This document shows, piece after piece, positions 7,952-17,625 of a DNA stretch of 64,000 nucleotides. Origin of the DNA: an uncultured Lachnospiraceae bacterium (GTDB lineage Bacteria > Bacillota > Clostridia > Lachnospirales > Lachnospiraceae); assembly GCA_900549665.1 (NCBI GenBank), contig URPH01000001.1, positions 1 through 64,000 on the forward strand, written 5' to 3'. The position numbers were made by a program, and so were the translations under genes. How positions within the stretch are numbered: the stretch's first letter is position 1; each line of letters opens with the position of its first letter. The notes under the pieces are model-generated. The model ran no database searches, was not told the origin of the DNA, and saw only the letters and a list, made by a program, of their open reading frames with translations.

Positions 7952-10876
7952 TTATCCTTCTACGAGATTGTAGAGTCCGTCAAATAAATCCTGATTGTCC
8001 TTCATCTTTTCTTCTGCACCGATCACACAGAATGCATGCTCATCCATGAATGCTGCAATATGATCGCCTAAAGCATTGATCTCCTTGACACCGGTGTTTA
8101 AAAGCTCATCCCGCTCTTTTTGTTCATCCTCAAGACTCCATTCTGAAAAATATGCAGTCATGGAACGCAGACCCTTTGCCTGCGGTGTAAGCGGTGTATC
8201 CTTGTCGCTGACAGCTCCGATCACATATTTGGTCATCGTATCTTCATCAGCCTTGTAATTGCGGATATAATCTGCCGCATTTTCATAGATGTCCACAGTT
8301 TCCTTTAAATTGGGATCCCGGTAAGATACAAAGCTGCATTCACCGGTCCTGCGGAAGGCACTCATACAGCCATATGCCCCGCCCTTGACGCGGACATTCA
8401 GCCACAAATAATCATAGCCCATCATAACACGCAAAACGGCAAGCGAACCCGTATAAGAAAGCCCCTTCTTTTTGTAATTGCCGCTTCTGCACACAAACTG
8501 TACCGAACCGGAGGTCTTGAAGCCTTCATTCTTTTTGGATAAAGAAATCTGCAGTGTATGTTTCTCTACCGGATCGGTATAAAGCTTCTTTGTAAATGCA
8601 GGAATTCTGTCAAGCACCTCGAAAAGTCCTTCCTTTGTTCCTGTATAATCGACCATGAAGTTTTCAGGGCGACAAATTTTATGCAGCATAAGCTGCAGCT
8701 TTTCTATAAAAGCATCGGACTCGGCATCAAAGTCGCGGATAAAACGGCATAAGTTCTGATAAAATGCAATCCCGCCTAAAGCTTCCTCAATATAAGCAAG
8801 CTTATCATAATAGGAATTGGCCCTAAGCTGCGCTGTCACATGCCCTGAACTCATAAACTGTGCCTCTTTTTTGGACTTGGTCTCTTCCAAAATCTCCAAC
8901 AGACGCTTTTTGTCGGTAAAGATTGTCTCAAACAGCATTTCCTCAATCAGGTCAAAGGCCTCTTTGGTCTCACCATACAAGGTCTTTGCCTTGCATTCAA
9001 AATGCAGGCGGAATTTATCACTATCCTTGGAATTGCCATAAATATTGATGCAGGGGACGATGCCGCCTGTTTTCATAAATACTTCATTGAAATATGCACC
9101 ATAATCGTGACGCTTTGTATCCATCATGCCGACAACAAGCTTTAATACGCCAAGCACAAACAGCTCATCTTCACTGATTCCGTCTATGTTGAAGATCAGT
9201 CTTGTATAGGAAACGCCGTTTGTGAAAATATCATGGAACAGCACATCGGTCGCTCCTGCTTTTACAAGCTCATTGACAAACGGCTCTGCTTCTTTTTTCA
9301 GATCGTTTCTGCCAAGCATCGGGATCTTTTTGAGATTTTCTTTGGAATCCTCTGATTCCTGATACTCTGCCAGCTCCTTGGTCTGACGTACCAGCTCTTC
9401 TACCTCTTTTTCACTTAAGGATGCCTTGTAATCCGCAAGCTTCTTTGCAAGCTCTTTTTCCTTGAAGGTATTGAGACCCTTGTGCGGAACGACGCAGACA
9501 TATGCCTTGTGCGGATTGTCAAGCAGATAGTCCTTTACAAGCTTTTCATAATAATCTGTATCGATCTTTTCTTTGAGAATGCGGTAGGTATCTCCTGCCT
9601 CAATATGAAGGAACGGCTCGTTTTCATCATAGATCCAGCTGTCAAGCATCTGCAGTCCGTACATCAGTCCCTTGGGATAGGAACCAAAATCCGCCTCTCT
9701 GTAACGAAATTCAAATAGGTTTAAGGCTGCCTTTAAGGCATTTTTATCAATGCCCTGCTCTACTGCTTTTTTCAGCTCAGCTTCTATAATATCCAGAAAT
9801 TCCTGCTTTTGGGAAAGTTCTGCATTTTTGGACACAATGGAAAAATACGGCTGGTAGACACCGTTATCAAAGCCGCCATAGCTCTCCGTTCCGATTCCCT
9901 TCTGTAACAGAGCTTTTTTGACCGGAGCTCCGGGTGCGGAGCAAAGTGCATAATCAAGTATCTGAAAGGCAATATAACGCTCCGCATCCAGCACATTGCC
10001 GATCACCGCATTGTAGGATAAATAGGTATTGTGCTCCGTGGATTCCTGCTCTGTAATGGAATACTCCCTGACGATATCAAGAGGCTTGTCAAAGGCTTTC
10101 TGCTCTGCGATTGCAGAATCAACCTTCTGATCATCAAAGGCTGACAGATACTCCTTATCAAGCCATCTTAACTTTTCTTCCATATCCATGTCCCCGTACA
10201 GATAAATATAGCTGTTGGATGGATGGTAATATTTTTGATGAAAAGCGATAAATTCCTCATAAGTCAGGTTGGGGATATCATCGGGATCTCCGCCCGATTC
10301 ATTGGCGTATGTGTTGTCCGGAAACAAAGAATTGAGGATGGCGCGGTCCAAAACATCATCCGGAGAAGAAAACGCGCCCTTCATTTCATTGTATACAACA
10401 CCATTGATCTTGACAGGATCAGCCGCATCTTCAATCTCATAATGCCAGCCCTCCTGCTTAAAGATTTTGCTTTCTTTGTAAATATTGGGATAAAAAACAG
10501 CATCCAGATAGACATCCATCAGATTCTGAAAATCCTTGTCATTGCAGCTTGCTACCGGATATAATGTCTTGTCGGGATAGGTCATGGCATTTAAAAAAGT
10601 ATTTAACGATCCCTTTACAAGCTCCACAAACGGATCCTTTACCGGAAATTTGCGCGATCCGCATAAAACAGAATGCTCCATGATATGGGCAACTCCGGTG
10701 CTGTTATCAGGCGTTGTACGAAAGCCGATATAAAAAACCTTATTGTCATCATCATTTGATAAAAGCACGATCCTTGCACCGCTTTTTTTGTGTCTGAGTA
10801 ACACTCCCTCCGAATTGAGATCCGGAAGCTCCTCATTTTTTAATACTTCATATTCCTTGAGCATATCCAAATTCAT
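7952..10876 (-). CDS. M16C metallopeptidase (presequence protease-like)
   Basis: A 974-residue zinc peptidase of the M16C clan (PreP/Cym1 and insulinase relatives). The inverted zinc motif HxxEH is seen as HIMEH at residues 64-68, followed by the family segment VLCGSRKFPVKDPF. The catalytic half is followed by a second, inactive-type half, as is usual. Members degrade unfolded peptides inside a closed chamber. No signal peptide is seen, so it is probably cytoplasmic. era follows after four bases and an unknown gene lies 15 bases upstream. The physiological substrate is unknown. Confidence 0.92.
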   Translation of the reverse strand: MNLDMLKEYEVLKNEELPDLNSEGVLLRHKKSGARIVLLSNDDDNKVFYIGFRTTPDNSTGVAHIMEHSVLCGSRKFPVKDPFVELVKGSLNTFLNAMTYPDKTLYPVASCNDKDFQNLMDVYLDAVFYPNIYKESKIFKQEGWHYEIEDAADPVKINGVVYNEMKGAFSSPDDVLDRAILNSLFPDNTYANESGGDPDDIPNLTYEEFIAFHQKYYHPSNSYIYLYGDMDMEEKLRWLDKEYLSAFDDQKVDSAIAEQKAFDKPLDIVREYSITEQESTEHNTYLSYNAVIGNVLDAERYIAFQILDYALCSAPGAPVKKALLQKGIGTESYGGFDNGVYQPYFSIVSKNAELSQKQEFLDIIEAELKKAVEQGIDKNALKAALNLFEFRYREADFGSYPKGLMYGLQMLDSWIYDENEPFLHIEAGDTYRILKEKIDTDYYEKLVKDYLLDNPHKAYVCVVPHKGLNTFKEKELAKKLADYKASLSEKEVEELVRQTKELAEYQESEDSKENLKKIPMLGRNDLKKEAEPFVNELVKAGATDVLFHDIFTNGVSYTRLIFNIDGISEDELFVLGVLKLVVGMMDTKRHDYGAYFNEVFMKTGGIVPCINIYGNSKDSDKFRLHFECKAKTLYGETKEAFDLIEEMLFETIFTDKKRLLEILEETKSKKEAQFMSSGHVTAQLRANSYYDKLAYIEEALGGIAFYQNLCRFIRDFDAESDAFIEKLQLMLHKICRPENFMVDYTGTKEGLFEVLDRIPAFTKKLYTDPVEKHTLQISLSKKNEGFKTSGSVQFVCRSGNYKKKGLSYTGSLAVLRVMMGYDYLWLNVRVKGGAYGCMSAFRRTGECSFVSYRDPNLKETVDIYENAADYIRNYKADEDTMTKYVIGAVSDKDTPLTPQAKGLRSMTAYFSEWSLEDEQKERDELLNTGVKEINALGDHIAAFMDEHAFCVIGAEEKMKDNQDLFDGLYNLVEG

Positions 10877-10891
10877 GTTGTCATGGTCTCC

Positions 10892-11326
10892 TTATACATG
10901 CAAAAGCATCATATTTCGTTTTTTCATGCTGATCTCCTGCACCATATACCGGTCGGGATGCGCATGCAGTTCTTCATTGTTCATAAAATCGCGCAATGAA
11001 TAATCCTTTATATCATAGGTTTCCTTCATTTTTCCTTTTTTATCCGTTTTTCTGATAAGACAGATCACCTTGATGCTGATACGAAGCTGCTTATAAGCCA
11101 TATAGCTGACCGAATCCTCTTTCAAAGCCAGTAAATGCTCCGCGATCGTCGTATCGGGAGATACCTCCTTAAAAAAAATACGGTATACGGCATCCTTGAT
11201 TTTGCAGGGCACATCATCATAATCGGCAAGATCCTGATACGTCATCCGTGCACCAAGATATACGTTGGAAAAATCCTGTATCGCATATTTATAATCTTCA
11301 TCCTGAAATTCCATTGCCATTGTCAT
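10892..11326 (-). CDS. Conserved hypothetical protein, 144 residues
   Basis: A soluble 144-residue protein with no recognised family. It is rich in charged and aromatic residues (MTMAMEFQDEDYKYAIQDFS at the start) and ends in a hydrophobic run (RNMMLLHV). The N terminus overlaps the last 29 bases of the sigma-like gene upstream, and the M16 gene follows 15 bases later, so the three are almost certainly translated from one message. No catalytic motif, membrane segment or metal site stands out. Confidence 0.65.
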   Translation of the reverse strand: MTMAMEFQDEDYKYAIQDFSNVYLGARMTYQDLADYDDVPCKIKDAVYRIFFKEVSPDTTIAEHLLALKEDSVSYMAYKQLRISIKVICLIRKTDKKGKMKETYDIKDYSLRDFMNNEELHAHPDRYMVQEISMKKRNMMLLHV

Positions 11327-12065
11327 CTTCTCCTATATCCAGTGTATCAATCTGTTTGCCGCTCCATTTATAGGCCTGTATGATCTCATCCTCTGTAAAA
11401 TCGGTCTCGGCAGCAAGCTCGGCCGGAGTGACCTTCCGTCTCATATCCTGATACAGCTCTTCTGCAGCATCAGCCACCTGTACGACACGTTCCAGGATCT
11501 TTGCATCGGCTTCCTTTTTATCCGATTCGGATGAAATCAGCACTTCCATGGCATCCATGATTATTTTGGCAATATAACCGTCCGCATCCTCTGCCCTGTC
11601 AATACAGCCTGCCATGGACACGGCCGCAGTCAGCGCCACATTTCCCTCTCCGATCAGATCCTCAAGCAATACATTCTGACCGACATAGAGCTTGGCGATC
11701 TCCACAACCTTTGGCAGATATACCTCAACCAGCTTTTGCTGTGCTTTTGGATCATCCTCCATCGCCAGCATGATCAGATTATCTTTTTCTGCATCGGAAA
11801 CAACCGGCAGTCCCTCCAGCTCTTCCATAAACATACCGAGAAAATCCCTGTCGTCATCGCTTAATGCCTCATCCGGATCAAACCCATCATCTATACGAAT
11901 CAGATTTTTCTGCAGATATTCATGAATAAAGGGCATTTTGTCCTCGGCAATTTCCGTCTCGGAAAAGGCCTCATTGATCTGATCGGATGAAAGCCGGCTG
12001 CCCTGATTTTTCCCAAGCCTTACCAGCGCACTGAGTTCTTTTACAAAAATTTCTTCCTGTTTCAT
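11298..12065 (-). CDS. Degenerate sigma-70-like protein lacking region 4
   Basis: A 255-residue protein resembling the middle of a primary sigma factor. Residues 25-57 resemble region 1.1, residues 95-150 resemble regions 1.2-2.2 (core-binding; VEVYLPKVVEIAKLYVGQ, then LIGEGNVALTAA), and residues 210-237 resemble region 3 (VTPAELAAETDFTEDEI). The aromatic region 2.3/2.4 that melts and reads the -10 box is not recognisable and there is no region 4. It is therefore unlikely to be an ordinary promoter-specific sigma factor; a core-polymerase-binding regulator is one possibility. A good promoter was not identified. Overlaps the following gene by 29 bases. Confidence 0.65.
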   Translation of the reverse strand: MKQEEIFVKELSALVRLGKNQGSRLSSDQINEAFSETEIAEDKMPFIHEYLQKNLIRIDDGFDPDEALSDDDRDFLGMFMEELEGLPVVSDAEKDNLIMLAMEDDPKAQQKLVEVYLPKVVEIAKLYVGQNVLLEDLIGEGNVALTAAVSMAGCIDRAEDADGYIAKIIMDAMEVLISSESDKKEADAKILERVVQVADAAEELYQDMRRKVTPAELAAETDFTEDEIIQAYKWSGKQIDTLDIGEDDNGNGISG

Positions 12066-12131
12066 ATTGCATTTCCCATCTTTTTATTTTTTTATAATAT
12101 CATTTGCCTTGCTTCATTGTCCCGGTGTCTC

Positions 12132-13049
12132 TCAGACATCATTTTTAATGTGCGTATGAGTATAAATATGCTTGGAGCAATATTCATAATTCCCATCGCA
12201 TTTGGAACAAAATCGAAAGGTCTCATCCGGATCCGTTTCCTCGGTACGTCCGCAGATCGCACATTTGTGCCTTGTGATGCTCTTTGGTCGAATTGTCTTT
12301 TTATGGAATTCTCTCTGTCTCTTCATCTGTGCCGGCGTCCGGAAGCTTTTTCTTGTAATAATAAAGAACACAAGAACATTGAGCAAAGAGAACAAAATAA
12401 CGGTTCCTTTGACAATTCCGTAAAATACGTTGGATGAAAAAGCCGTAAAGATCGTATAAGCCATGATCAGTACATAGAAAATACCAAGCACCTTTGCCTT
12501 GATCGGAATGACAAACATAAATAACATCTGGGAATCCGGAAATGTGATGGCAAATGCCAAAAAGATAGACATACTGATATAGTATGTGCTGAACATGTAG
12601 GAATACCCGGATGACATTACACTCATATAGTCAATACCGGCAGCCAGTGCTCCCGATCCGCTCCCGATAAAAAATGTAATAATATACAAAATAACGGCTC
12701 CAAGAAGTGTAAAGATAATTCCCATAAACATAAAGACATTGTAACGAAATGTCCCCCACGTCCGCTCTAACAGTGTTCCTATGCTAAAATAACAGTACAG
12801 CATCACAAGGGTAAACAGATCAAAGCTTCCCGGCGGAATGAGAAGCCAGGTCACAATTCTCCATACCTGCCCATGTAAAACCGCATAAATATCCAGTGTC
12901 AGATATCCGATCAGATTGCTGATTGCCGGATTGTAATTGGCAGAAAGCTGTAAAAGATACCCTATGGCATAGCATACGATCAGATATAATGTCAGATTGG
13001 GTATCGCATACTTTCCGTATTTTTGTTCTAATTTTGTAAACCACAACAT
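12132..13049 (-). CDS. Rhomboid-like membrane protein with C-terminal zinc ribbon
   Basis: A 305-residue polytopic membrane protein. About six hydrophobic segments are visible between residues 20 and 235; the segment VWRIVTWLLIPP followed by SIGTLLERTWGTFRY resembles the rhomboid/derlin fold. The serine-protease GxSG motif and partner His are not evident, so it is more likely a pseudoprotease. The C-terminal tail (from about residue 255) is cytosolic and basic with CAIC, CSKC and a trailing Cys-x-x-His, a zinc-ribbon pattern. The start at 13049 has GAGGT seven bases upstream; the longer in-frame reading to 13139 would cover the promoter. Confidence 0.7.
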   Translation of the reverse strand: MLWFTKLEQKYGKYAIPNLTLYLIVCYAIGYLLQLSANYNPAISNLIGYLTLDIYAVLHGQVWRIVTWLLIPPGSFDLFTLVMLYCYFSIGTLLERTWGTFRYNVFMFMGIIFTLLGAVILYIITFFIGSGSGALAAGIDYMSVMSSGYSYMFSTYYISMSIFLAFAITFPDSQMLFMFVIPIKAKVLGIFYVLIMAYTIFTAFSSNVFYGIVKGTVILFSLLNVLVFFIITRKSFRTPAQMKRQREFHKKTIRPKSITRHKCAICGRTEETDPDETFRFCSKCDGNYEYCSKHIYTHTHIKNDV

Positions 13050-13089
13050 ATAACTACCTCGATTAGTCTGAATTTTCACATACTGTTTT

Positions 13090-13118
13090 ATTTTATCATG
13101 CCATTTTTTTTGTGTAAA
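13090..13118 (-). promoter_or_regulatory. Promoter of rhomboid-like gene
   Basis: Minus-strand TTTACA (13113-13118) and TAAAAT (13090-13095) with a 17-base spacer lie about 40 bases before the start codon. Confidence 0.6.
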
Positions 13119-13170
13119 CATTGGACGAAAATTTTCCAATTTCTTTATAATTTATTAAGACTTTACACAA

Positions 13171-13199
13171 TTGAACTTTTGATTTTCCTGTCGTATAAT
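13171..13199 (+). promoter_or_regulatory. Promoter of CoA dehydratase activase
   Basis: Plus-strand TTGAAC (13171-13176) and a perfect TATAAT (13194-13199), 17 bases apart, precede the activase gene by 65 bases. It is divergent from the promoter at 13090-13118. Confidence 0.7.
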
Positions 13200-13264
13200 A
13201 TCAACGTGCGTCGAAAGCACATTATATATAAATAAGTAACAATACTTTTTTAAGGAGTGAAATC

Positions 13265-16200
13265 ATGAGTGAGCAAGCATACACCTTGGGAATTGATATC
13301 GGTTCCACAACTGTAAAAATTGCAATCTTAGATGAGCAATACAATATCCGGTTTTCCGACTACAAAAGACACTTTGCCAACATTCAGGAAACATTGTCCG
13401 ATCTGTTACAGGAAGCAAACGCAAAGCTTGGTGACATCACGGTCCATCCGATGATCACCGGCTCCGGCGGACTGACTCTTGCCAACCACCTCGGTGTTCC
13501 TTTTACGCAGGAGGTTATCGCTGTATCAACCGCACTGACCAAAGAGGCACCACAGACAGATGTTGCCATTGAGCTTGGTGGAGAGGATGCCAAGATCATA
13601 TATTTTGAAGGCGGCAATATCGAACAGCGAATGAACGGTATCTGCGCCGGCGGTACCGGTTCTTTCATCGACCAGATGGCGTCCTTACTTCAGACGGATG
13701 CGACCGGTCTTAACGAGTATGCCAAAAATTACCAGTCACTTTACACCATCGCAGCGCGCTGTGGTGTATTTGCCAAAACGGATATTCAGCCACTGATCAA
13801 CGACGGTGCTACCAGAGAAGATCTGTCTGCTTCTATTTTTCAGGCTGTTGTCAACCAGACGATTTCCGGTCTTGCCTGTGGCAAACCAATCCGAGGACAT
13901 GTAGCCTTTTTAGGCGGTCCTTTACACTTTTTATCTGAATTAAAGGCTGCCTTTATCCGCACCCTGAAGTTAGATGATGAGCACATTGTCTCTCCTGACA
14001 ATTCCCATCTGTTCGCCGCGATCGGTTCAGCTCTCAATGCCAAGGAAGAGGTATCTTTTGCACTTTCTGATCTGATCGGCAAATTATCTTCCGGCATCAA
14101 AATGGAATTTGAAGTAGAACGACTGGATCCCTTATTTGAAGACGAGGATGACTACAATGCCTTTAGCGCACGTCACAGCCGAAGCCGTGTCGGCACCGGC
14201 AGCCTCAAAGACTATCAGGGAAACTGTTATCTTGGGATTGACGCCGGTTCTACCACCACAAAGCTTGCGCTGATCGGTGAAAACGGACAGCTTTTGGCTT
14301 CCTTTTACAGCAGCAACAACGGCAATCCGTTAGCAACCGCCATCTCTGCCATCTGCGATATTTATCAAAAGCTGCCGGCAGGTGCCAAAATCGCACATTC
14401 CTGCTCTACCGGATACGGTGAAGCCCTGATGAAGGCGGCTTTCTTACTTGACGAAGGCGAAGTAGAAACCGTAGCCCACTACTACGCCGCTGCTTTCTTT
14501 TCACCGGATGTGGACTGTATCCTCGATATCGGCGGACAGGACATGAAATGTATCAAGATCAAAAATCACACGGTTGACAGTGTACAGCTCAATGAGGCCT
14601 GCTCTTCCGGATGTGGTTCCTTTATTGAAACCTTTGCACATTCCCTTAATTTCAGTGTACAGGATTTTGCCAAAGAAGCTTTATTTGCGAAACACCCCAT
14701 TGACCTTGGTACCCGCTGTACCGTATTTATGAATTCCAAGGTAAAACAGGCACAGAAGGAAGGCGCTTCCGTATCGGATATCTCTGCCGGACTTGCCTAC
14801 TCTGTTATCAAAAATGCACTTTTCAAGGTTATCAAGGTATCCGATGCATCCGAGCTTGGTAAAAAGATCGTTGTACAGGGTGGAACCTTCTACAATGACG
14901 CAGTCCTGCGAAGCTTTGAAAAGATTGCCGACTGTGAAGCGGTCCGTCCCGACATTGCCGGTATCATGGGTGCTTTCGGAGCTGCCCTGATTGCCAAGGA
15001 ACGTTATCATGAAAAACAGGATGCAGGCTGTCCCGCAGAAAAAGAAACAACCATGCTCTCCTATGAAAAAATAAAATCACTGGAATATACGACCAGCATG
15101 GCAAAATGCCGCGGCTGTACCAACAACTGCCGTCTGACCATCAACCGTTTCTCCGGCGGCCGTCAGTATATATCCGGCAACCGCTGCGAAAAAGGTATCG
15201 GCAAGGAAAAAAATGCCAACCATCTGCCCAACTTATTTGAATACAAAAACCAGAGATATTTTGACTACGAACCCCTGAGCATCGATATGGCCAAGCGTGG
15301 CGAGGTCGGCATTCCCCGTGTCCTCAACATGTACGAAAACTATCCGTTCTGGTTTACATTTTTTACAAAATTAAAATACCGTGTGGTACTCTCTCCGCAG
15401 TCCACACACAAGATTTATGAGCTTGGAATCGAATCCATTCCCAGCGAATCCGAGTGTTACCCTGCCAAGTTAGCGCACGGACATGTTACCTGGCTGATCC
15501 GTCAGGGTGTAAAATACATCTTCTATCCGGCTCTGTTTTATGAGCGTGACGAAGTAGAAGACGCTACCAACCATTACAACTGTCCGATTGTTACCTCTTA
15601 TTCCGAAAACATCAAAAACAATGTAGAGGAAATCAACCGCGGCGATATCAAGTTCCAGAATCCGTTTATGAGCTTCCGCGACGAGGAGACTATTTTACAG
15701 GGACTTCGGGATTCCTTTTTGGACATTCCGGTACCCGAATTAAAAGAAGCCATTCACGCCGGATTTACCGAGCTTGCCAATGCCCGTGAAGACATGCGCA
15801 AAAAAGGCGAGGAAACCCTGCAGTATTTAAAAGATACCGGCAGACGCGGCATTGTACTGGCCGGCCGTCCTTATCATATTGATCCCGAAATCAACCATGG
15901 TATTCCGGAGCTGATCAATTCCTATGATATTGCGGTACTGACCGAGGACAGCATTTCACATCTGGGTAAACCGGAGCGTCCGCTTATCGTATCCGACCAG
16001 TGGATGTACCATTCCAGACTCTATGCTGCTGCTTCATTTGTACGCACACAGGACAATCTGGATCTGATCCAGCTCAACTCCTTTGGCTGTGGACTGGATG
16101 CCGTTACAACCGATCAGGTCAACGATATCCTTTCCGGCTCAGGCAAGATCTACACCTGTTTAAAGATTGATGAGGTCAACAACTTAGGAGCTGCCCGAAT

Positions 16201-17527
16201 CCGTGTCAGATCCTTAATCGCGGCTCTCCGTGTCAAGGAACAGAAAAAAGAAAAGCGTGAGATTCACTCAACAGCCATGAACCGTGTTGTCTTTACGGAA
16301 GATATGCGCAAAGACTATACCATTCTGTGTCCTCAGATGTCTCCGATCCACTTTGATGTCATGCAGCCGGCCTTTGCCGCAGGCGGATATCATTTTGAGG
16401 TTATTCCTGAAAACAACAGACATGCTGTTGATACCGGATTGAAATATGTCAACAACGATGCCTGCTATCCGTCCTTAATCGTCGTAGGACAGATCATGAA
16501 TGCCTTAAACTCCGGCCGTTATGACCTGAATAAGGTTGCTGTCATGATCACTCAGACCGGTGGTGGCTGTCGTGCGACCAACTATATCGGATTTATCCGG
16601 AGAGCTTTAGCCAAGGCCGGCATGGAGCAGATTCCGGTTATCTCCCTCAACCTCAATGGTATCGAAACCAACCCCGGATTTAAGCTCGACCTCAATTTAG
16701 GTCTCCGTGTCGCATATGCCGGTGTATTTGGCGATTTATTCATGCGCTGTCTCTACCGTATGCGTCCTTATGAAAAAGTAAAGGGTGAGGCCAATGCCGT
16801 TCATGAAAAATGGCTCAAACGCTGTCAGGCCTTTGTCAGCAGCAAACATCCTTCCTTCTTTACCTACCGTAAGATGTGCCGCGAGATCGTCGAAGATTTT
16901 GACCGCATTCCGATTACGGATGAGAAAAAGCCGCGTGTCGGAATCGTCGGAGAAATTTTGGTTAAATTCCTGCCGGAGGCCAACAACCATTTAGCAGACC
17001 TTCTGGAGGCAGAAGGTGCCGAAGCCGTATGTCCGGATCTGATCGACTTTTTGATGTACTGCTTCTACAACCAGATATACAAGGCAAAACACTTAGGCAC
17101 CTCCAAAAAATCAGCCCACAATGCCAGACTTGGTATTTATGTTGTTGACCGCTTCCGCGGTGCCGGTATCAAGGCCTTAAAAAAGAGCAAACACTTTGAT
17201 CCGCCGGCCAATATCTTTACCTTGGTTGATTATGCCAAGGATATTGTTTCCATCGGCAACCAGACCGGTGAAGGCTGGTTCTTAACCGGTGAGATGCTGG
17301 AGCTGATTCATTCCGGCACTCCCAATATTGTATGTACACAGCCCTTTGGCTGCCTGCCCAACCACATTGTAGGTAAAGGCGTTATCAAAGAGCTCCGCAG
17401 ACAGTATCCGTCAAGCAATATCGTGGCCATTGATTATGATCCGGGTGCCAGTGAGGTTAATCAGTTGAACCGTATCAAGCTGATGCTCTCTACGGCGTTT
17501 AAAAACCTCGATCAGGAAAATCAATAA
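13265..17527 (+). CDS. Giant 2-hydroxyacyl-CoA dehydratase activase-type protein
   Basis: A 1420-residue protein with two tandem BadF/BadG/BcrA/BcrD ATPase domains. Domain 1 has the phosphate loop GIDIGSTTVK at residue 9 and the two cluster cysteines at 127 (GICAGGTGSF) and 166 (AARCGVFAK), positions that match HgdC-type activases. Domain 2 has GIDAGSTTTK near residue 323 and equivalent cysteines (SSGCGSF, GTRCTVF). A linker with CRGCTNNC follows, then a DUF2229-type region and a C-terminal part related to dehydratase subunits. Known small activases use ATP to inject an electron into 2-hydroxyacyl-CoA dehydratases; the substrate of this fused long form is not established. Strong AAGGAG ribosome site; own promoter and terminator. 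Confidence 0.88.
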   Translation: MSEQAYTLGIDIGSTTVKIAILDEQYNIRFSDYKRHFANIQETLSDLLQEANAKLGDITVHPMITGSGGLTLANHLGVPFTQEVIAVSTALTKEAPQTDVAIELGGEDAKIIYFEGGNIEQRMNGICAGGTGSFIDQMASLLQTDATGLNEYAKNYQSLYTIAARCGVFAKTDIQPLINDGATREDLSASIFQAVVNQTISGLACGKPIRGHVAFLGGPLHFLSELKAAFIRTLKLDDEHIVSPDNSHLFAAIGSALNAKEEVSFALSDLIGKLSSGIKMEFEVERLDPLFEDEDDYNAFSARHSRSRVGTGSLKDYQGNCYLGIDAGSTTTKLALIGENGQLLASFYSSNNGNPLATAISAICDIYQKLPAGAKIAHSCSTGYGEALMKAAFLLDEGEVETVAHYYAAAFFSPDVDCILDIGGQDMKCIKIKNHTVDSVQLNEACSSGCGSFIETFAHSLNFSVQDFAKEALFAKHPIDLGTRCTVFMNSKVKQAQKEGASVSDISAGLAYSVIKNALFKVIKVSDASELGKKIVVQGGTFYNDAVLRSFEKIADCEAVRPDIAGIMGAFGAALIAKERYHEKQDAGCPAEKETTMLSYEKIKSLEYTTSMAKCRGCTNNCRLTINRFSGGRQYISGNRCEKGIGKEKNANHLPNLFEYKNQRYFDYEPLSIDMAKRGEVGIPRVLNMYENYPFWFTFFTKLKYRVVLSPQSTHKIYELGIESIPSESECYPAKLAHGHVTWLIRQGVKYIFYPALFYERDEVEDATNHYNCPIVTSYSENIKNNVEEINRGDIKFQNPFMSFRDEETILQGLRDSFLDIPVPELKEAIHAGFTELANAREDMRKKGEETLQYLKDTGRRGIVLAGRPYHIDPEINHGIPELINSYDIAVLTEDSISHLGKPERPLIVSDQWMYHSRLYAAASFVRTQDNLDLIQLNSFGCGLDAVTTDQVNDILSGSGKIYTCLKIDEVNNLGAARIRVRSLIAALRVKEQKKEKREIHSTAMNRVVFTEDMRKDYTILCPQMSPIHFDVMQPAFAAGGYHFEVIPENNRHAVDTGLKYVNNDACYPSLIVVGQIMNALNSGRYDLNKVAVMITQTGGGCRATNYIGFIRRALAKAGMEQIPVISLNLNGIETNPGFKLDLNLGLRVAYAGVFGDLFMRCLYRMRPYEKVKGEANAVHEKWLKRCQAFVSSKHPSFFTYRKMCREIVEDFDRIPITDEKKPRVGIVGEILVKFLPEANNHLADLLEAEGAEAVCPDLIDFLMYCFYNQIYKAKHLGTSKKSAHNARLGIYVVDRFRGAGIKALKKSKHFDPPANIFTLVDYAKDIVSIGNQTGEGWFLTGEMLELIHSGTPNIVCTQPFGCLPNHIVGKGVIKELRRQYPSSNIVAIDYDPGASEVNQLNRIKLMLSTAFKNLDQENQ

Positions 17528-17564
17528 TTTTCCGTTTTAGTATTTTAAATACATAACAAAAAAC

Positions 17565-17604
17565 AAAAAAATGTATCTTCCGGTTTGGAAGATACATTTT
17601 TTTA
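17565..17604. terminator. Bidirectional terminator between activase and galE
   Basis: An 11-base perfect stem (17571-17581 with 17587-17597) with a five-base loop is flanked by A and T runs on both sides, so it can stop both converging transcripts. Confidence 0.92.
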
Positions 17605-17625
17605 TTTCATTATTTAGATTATTTA

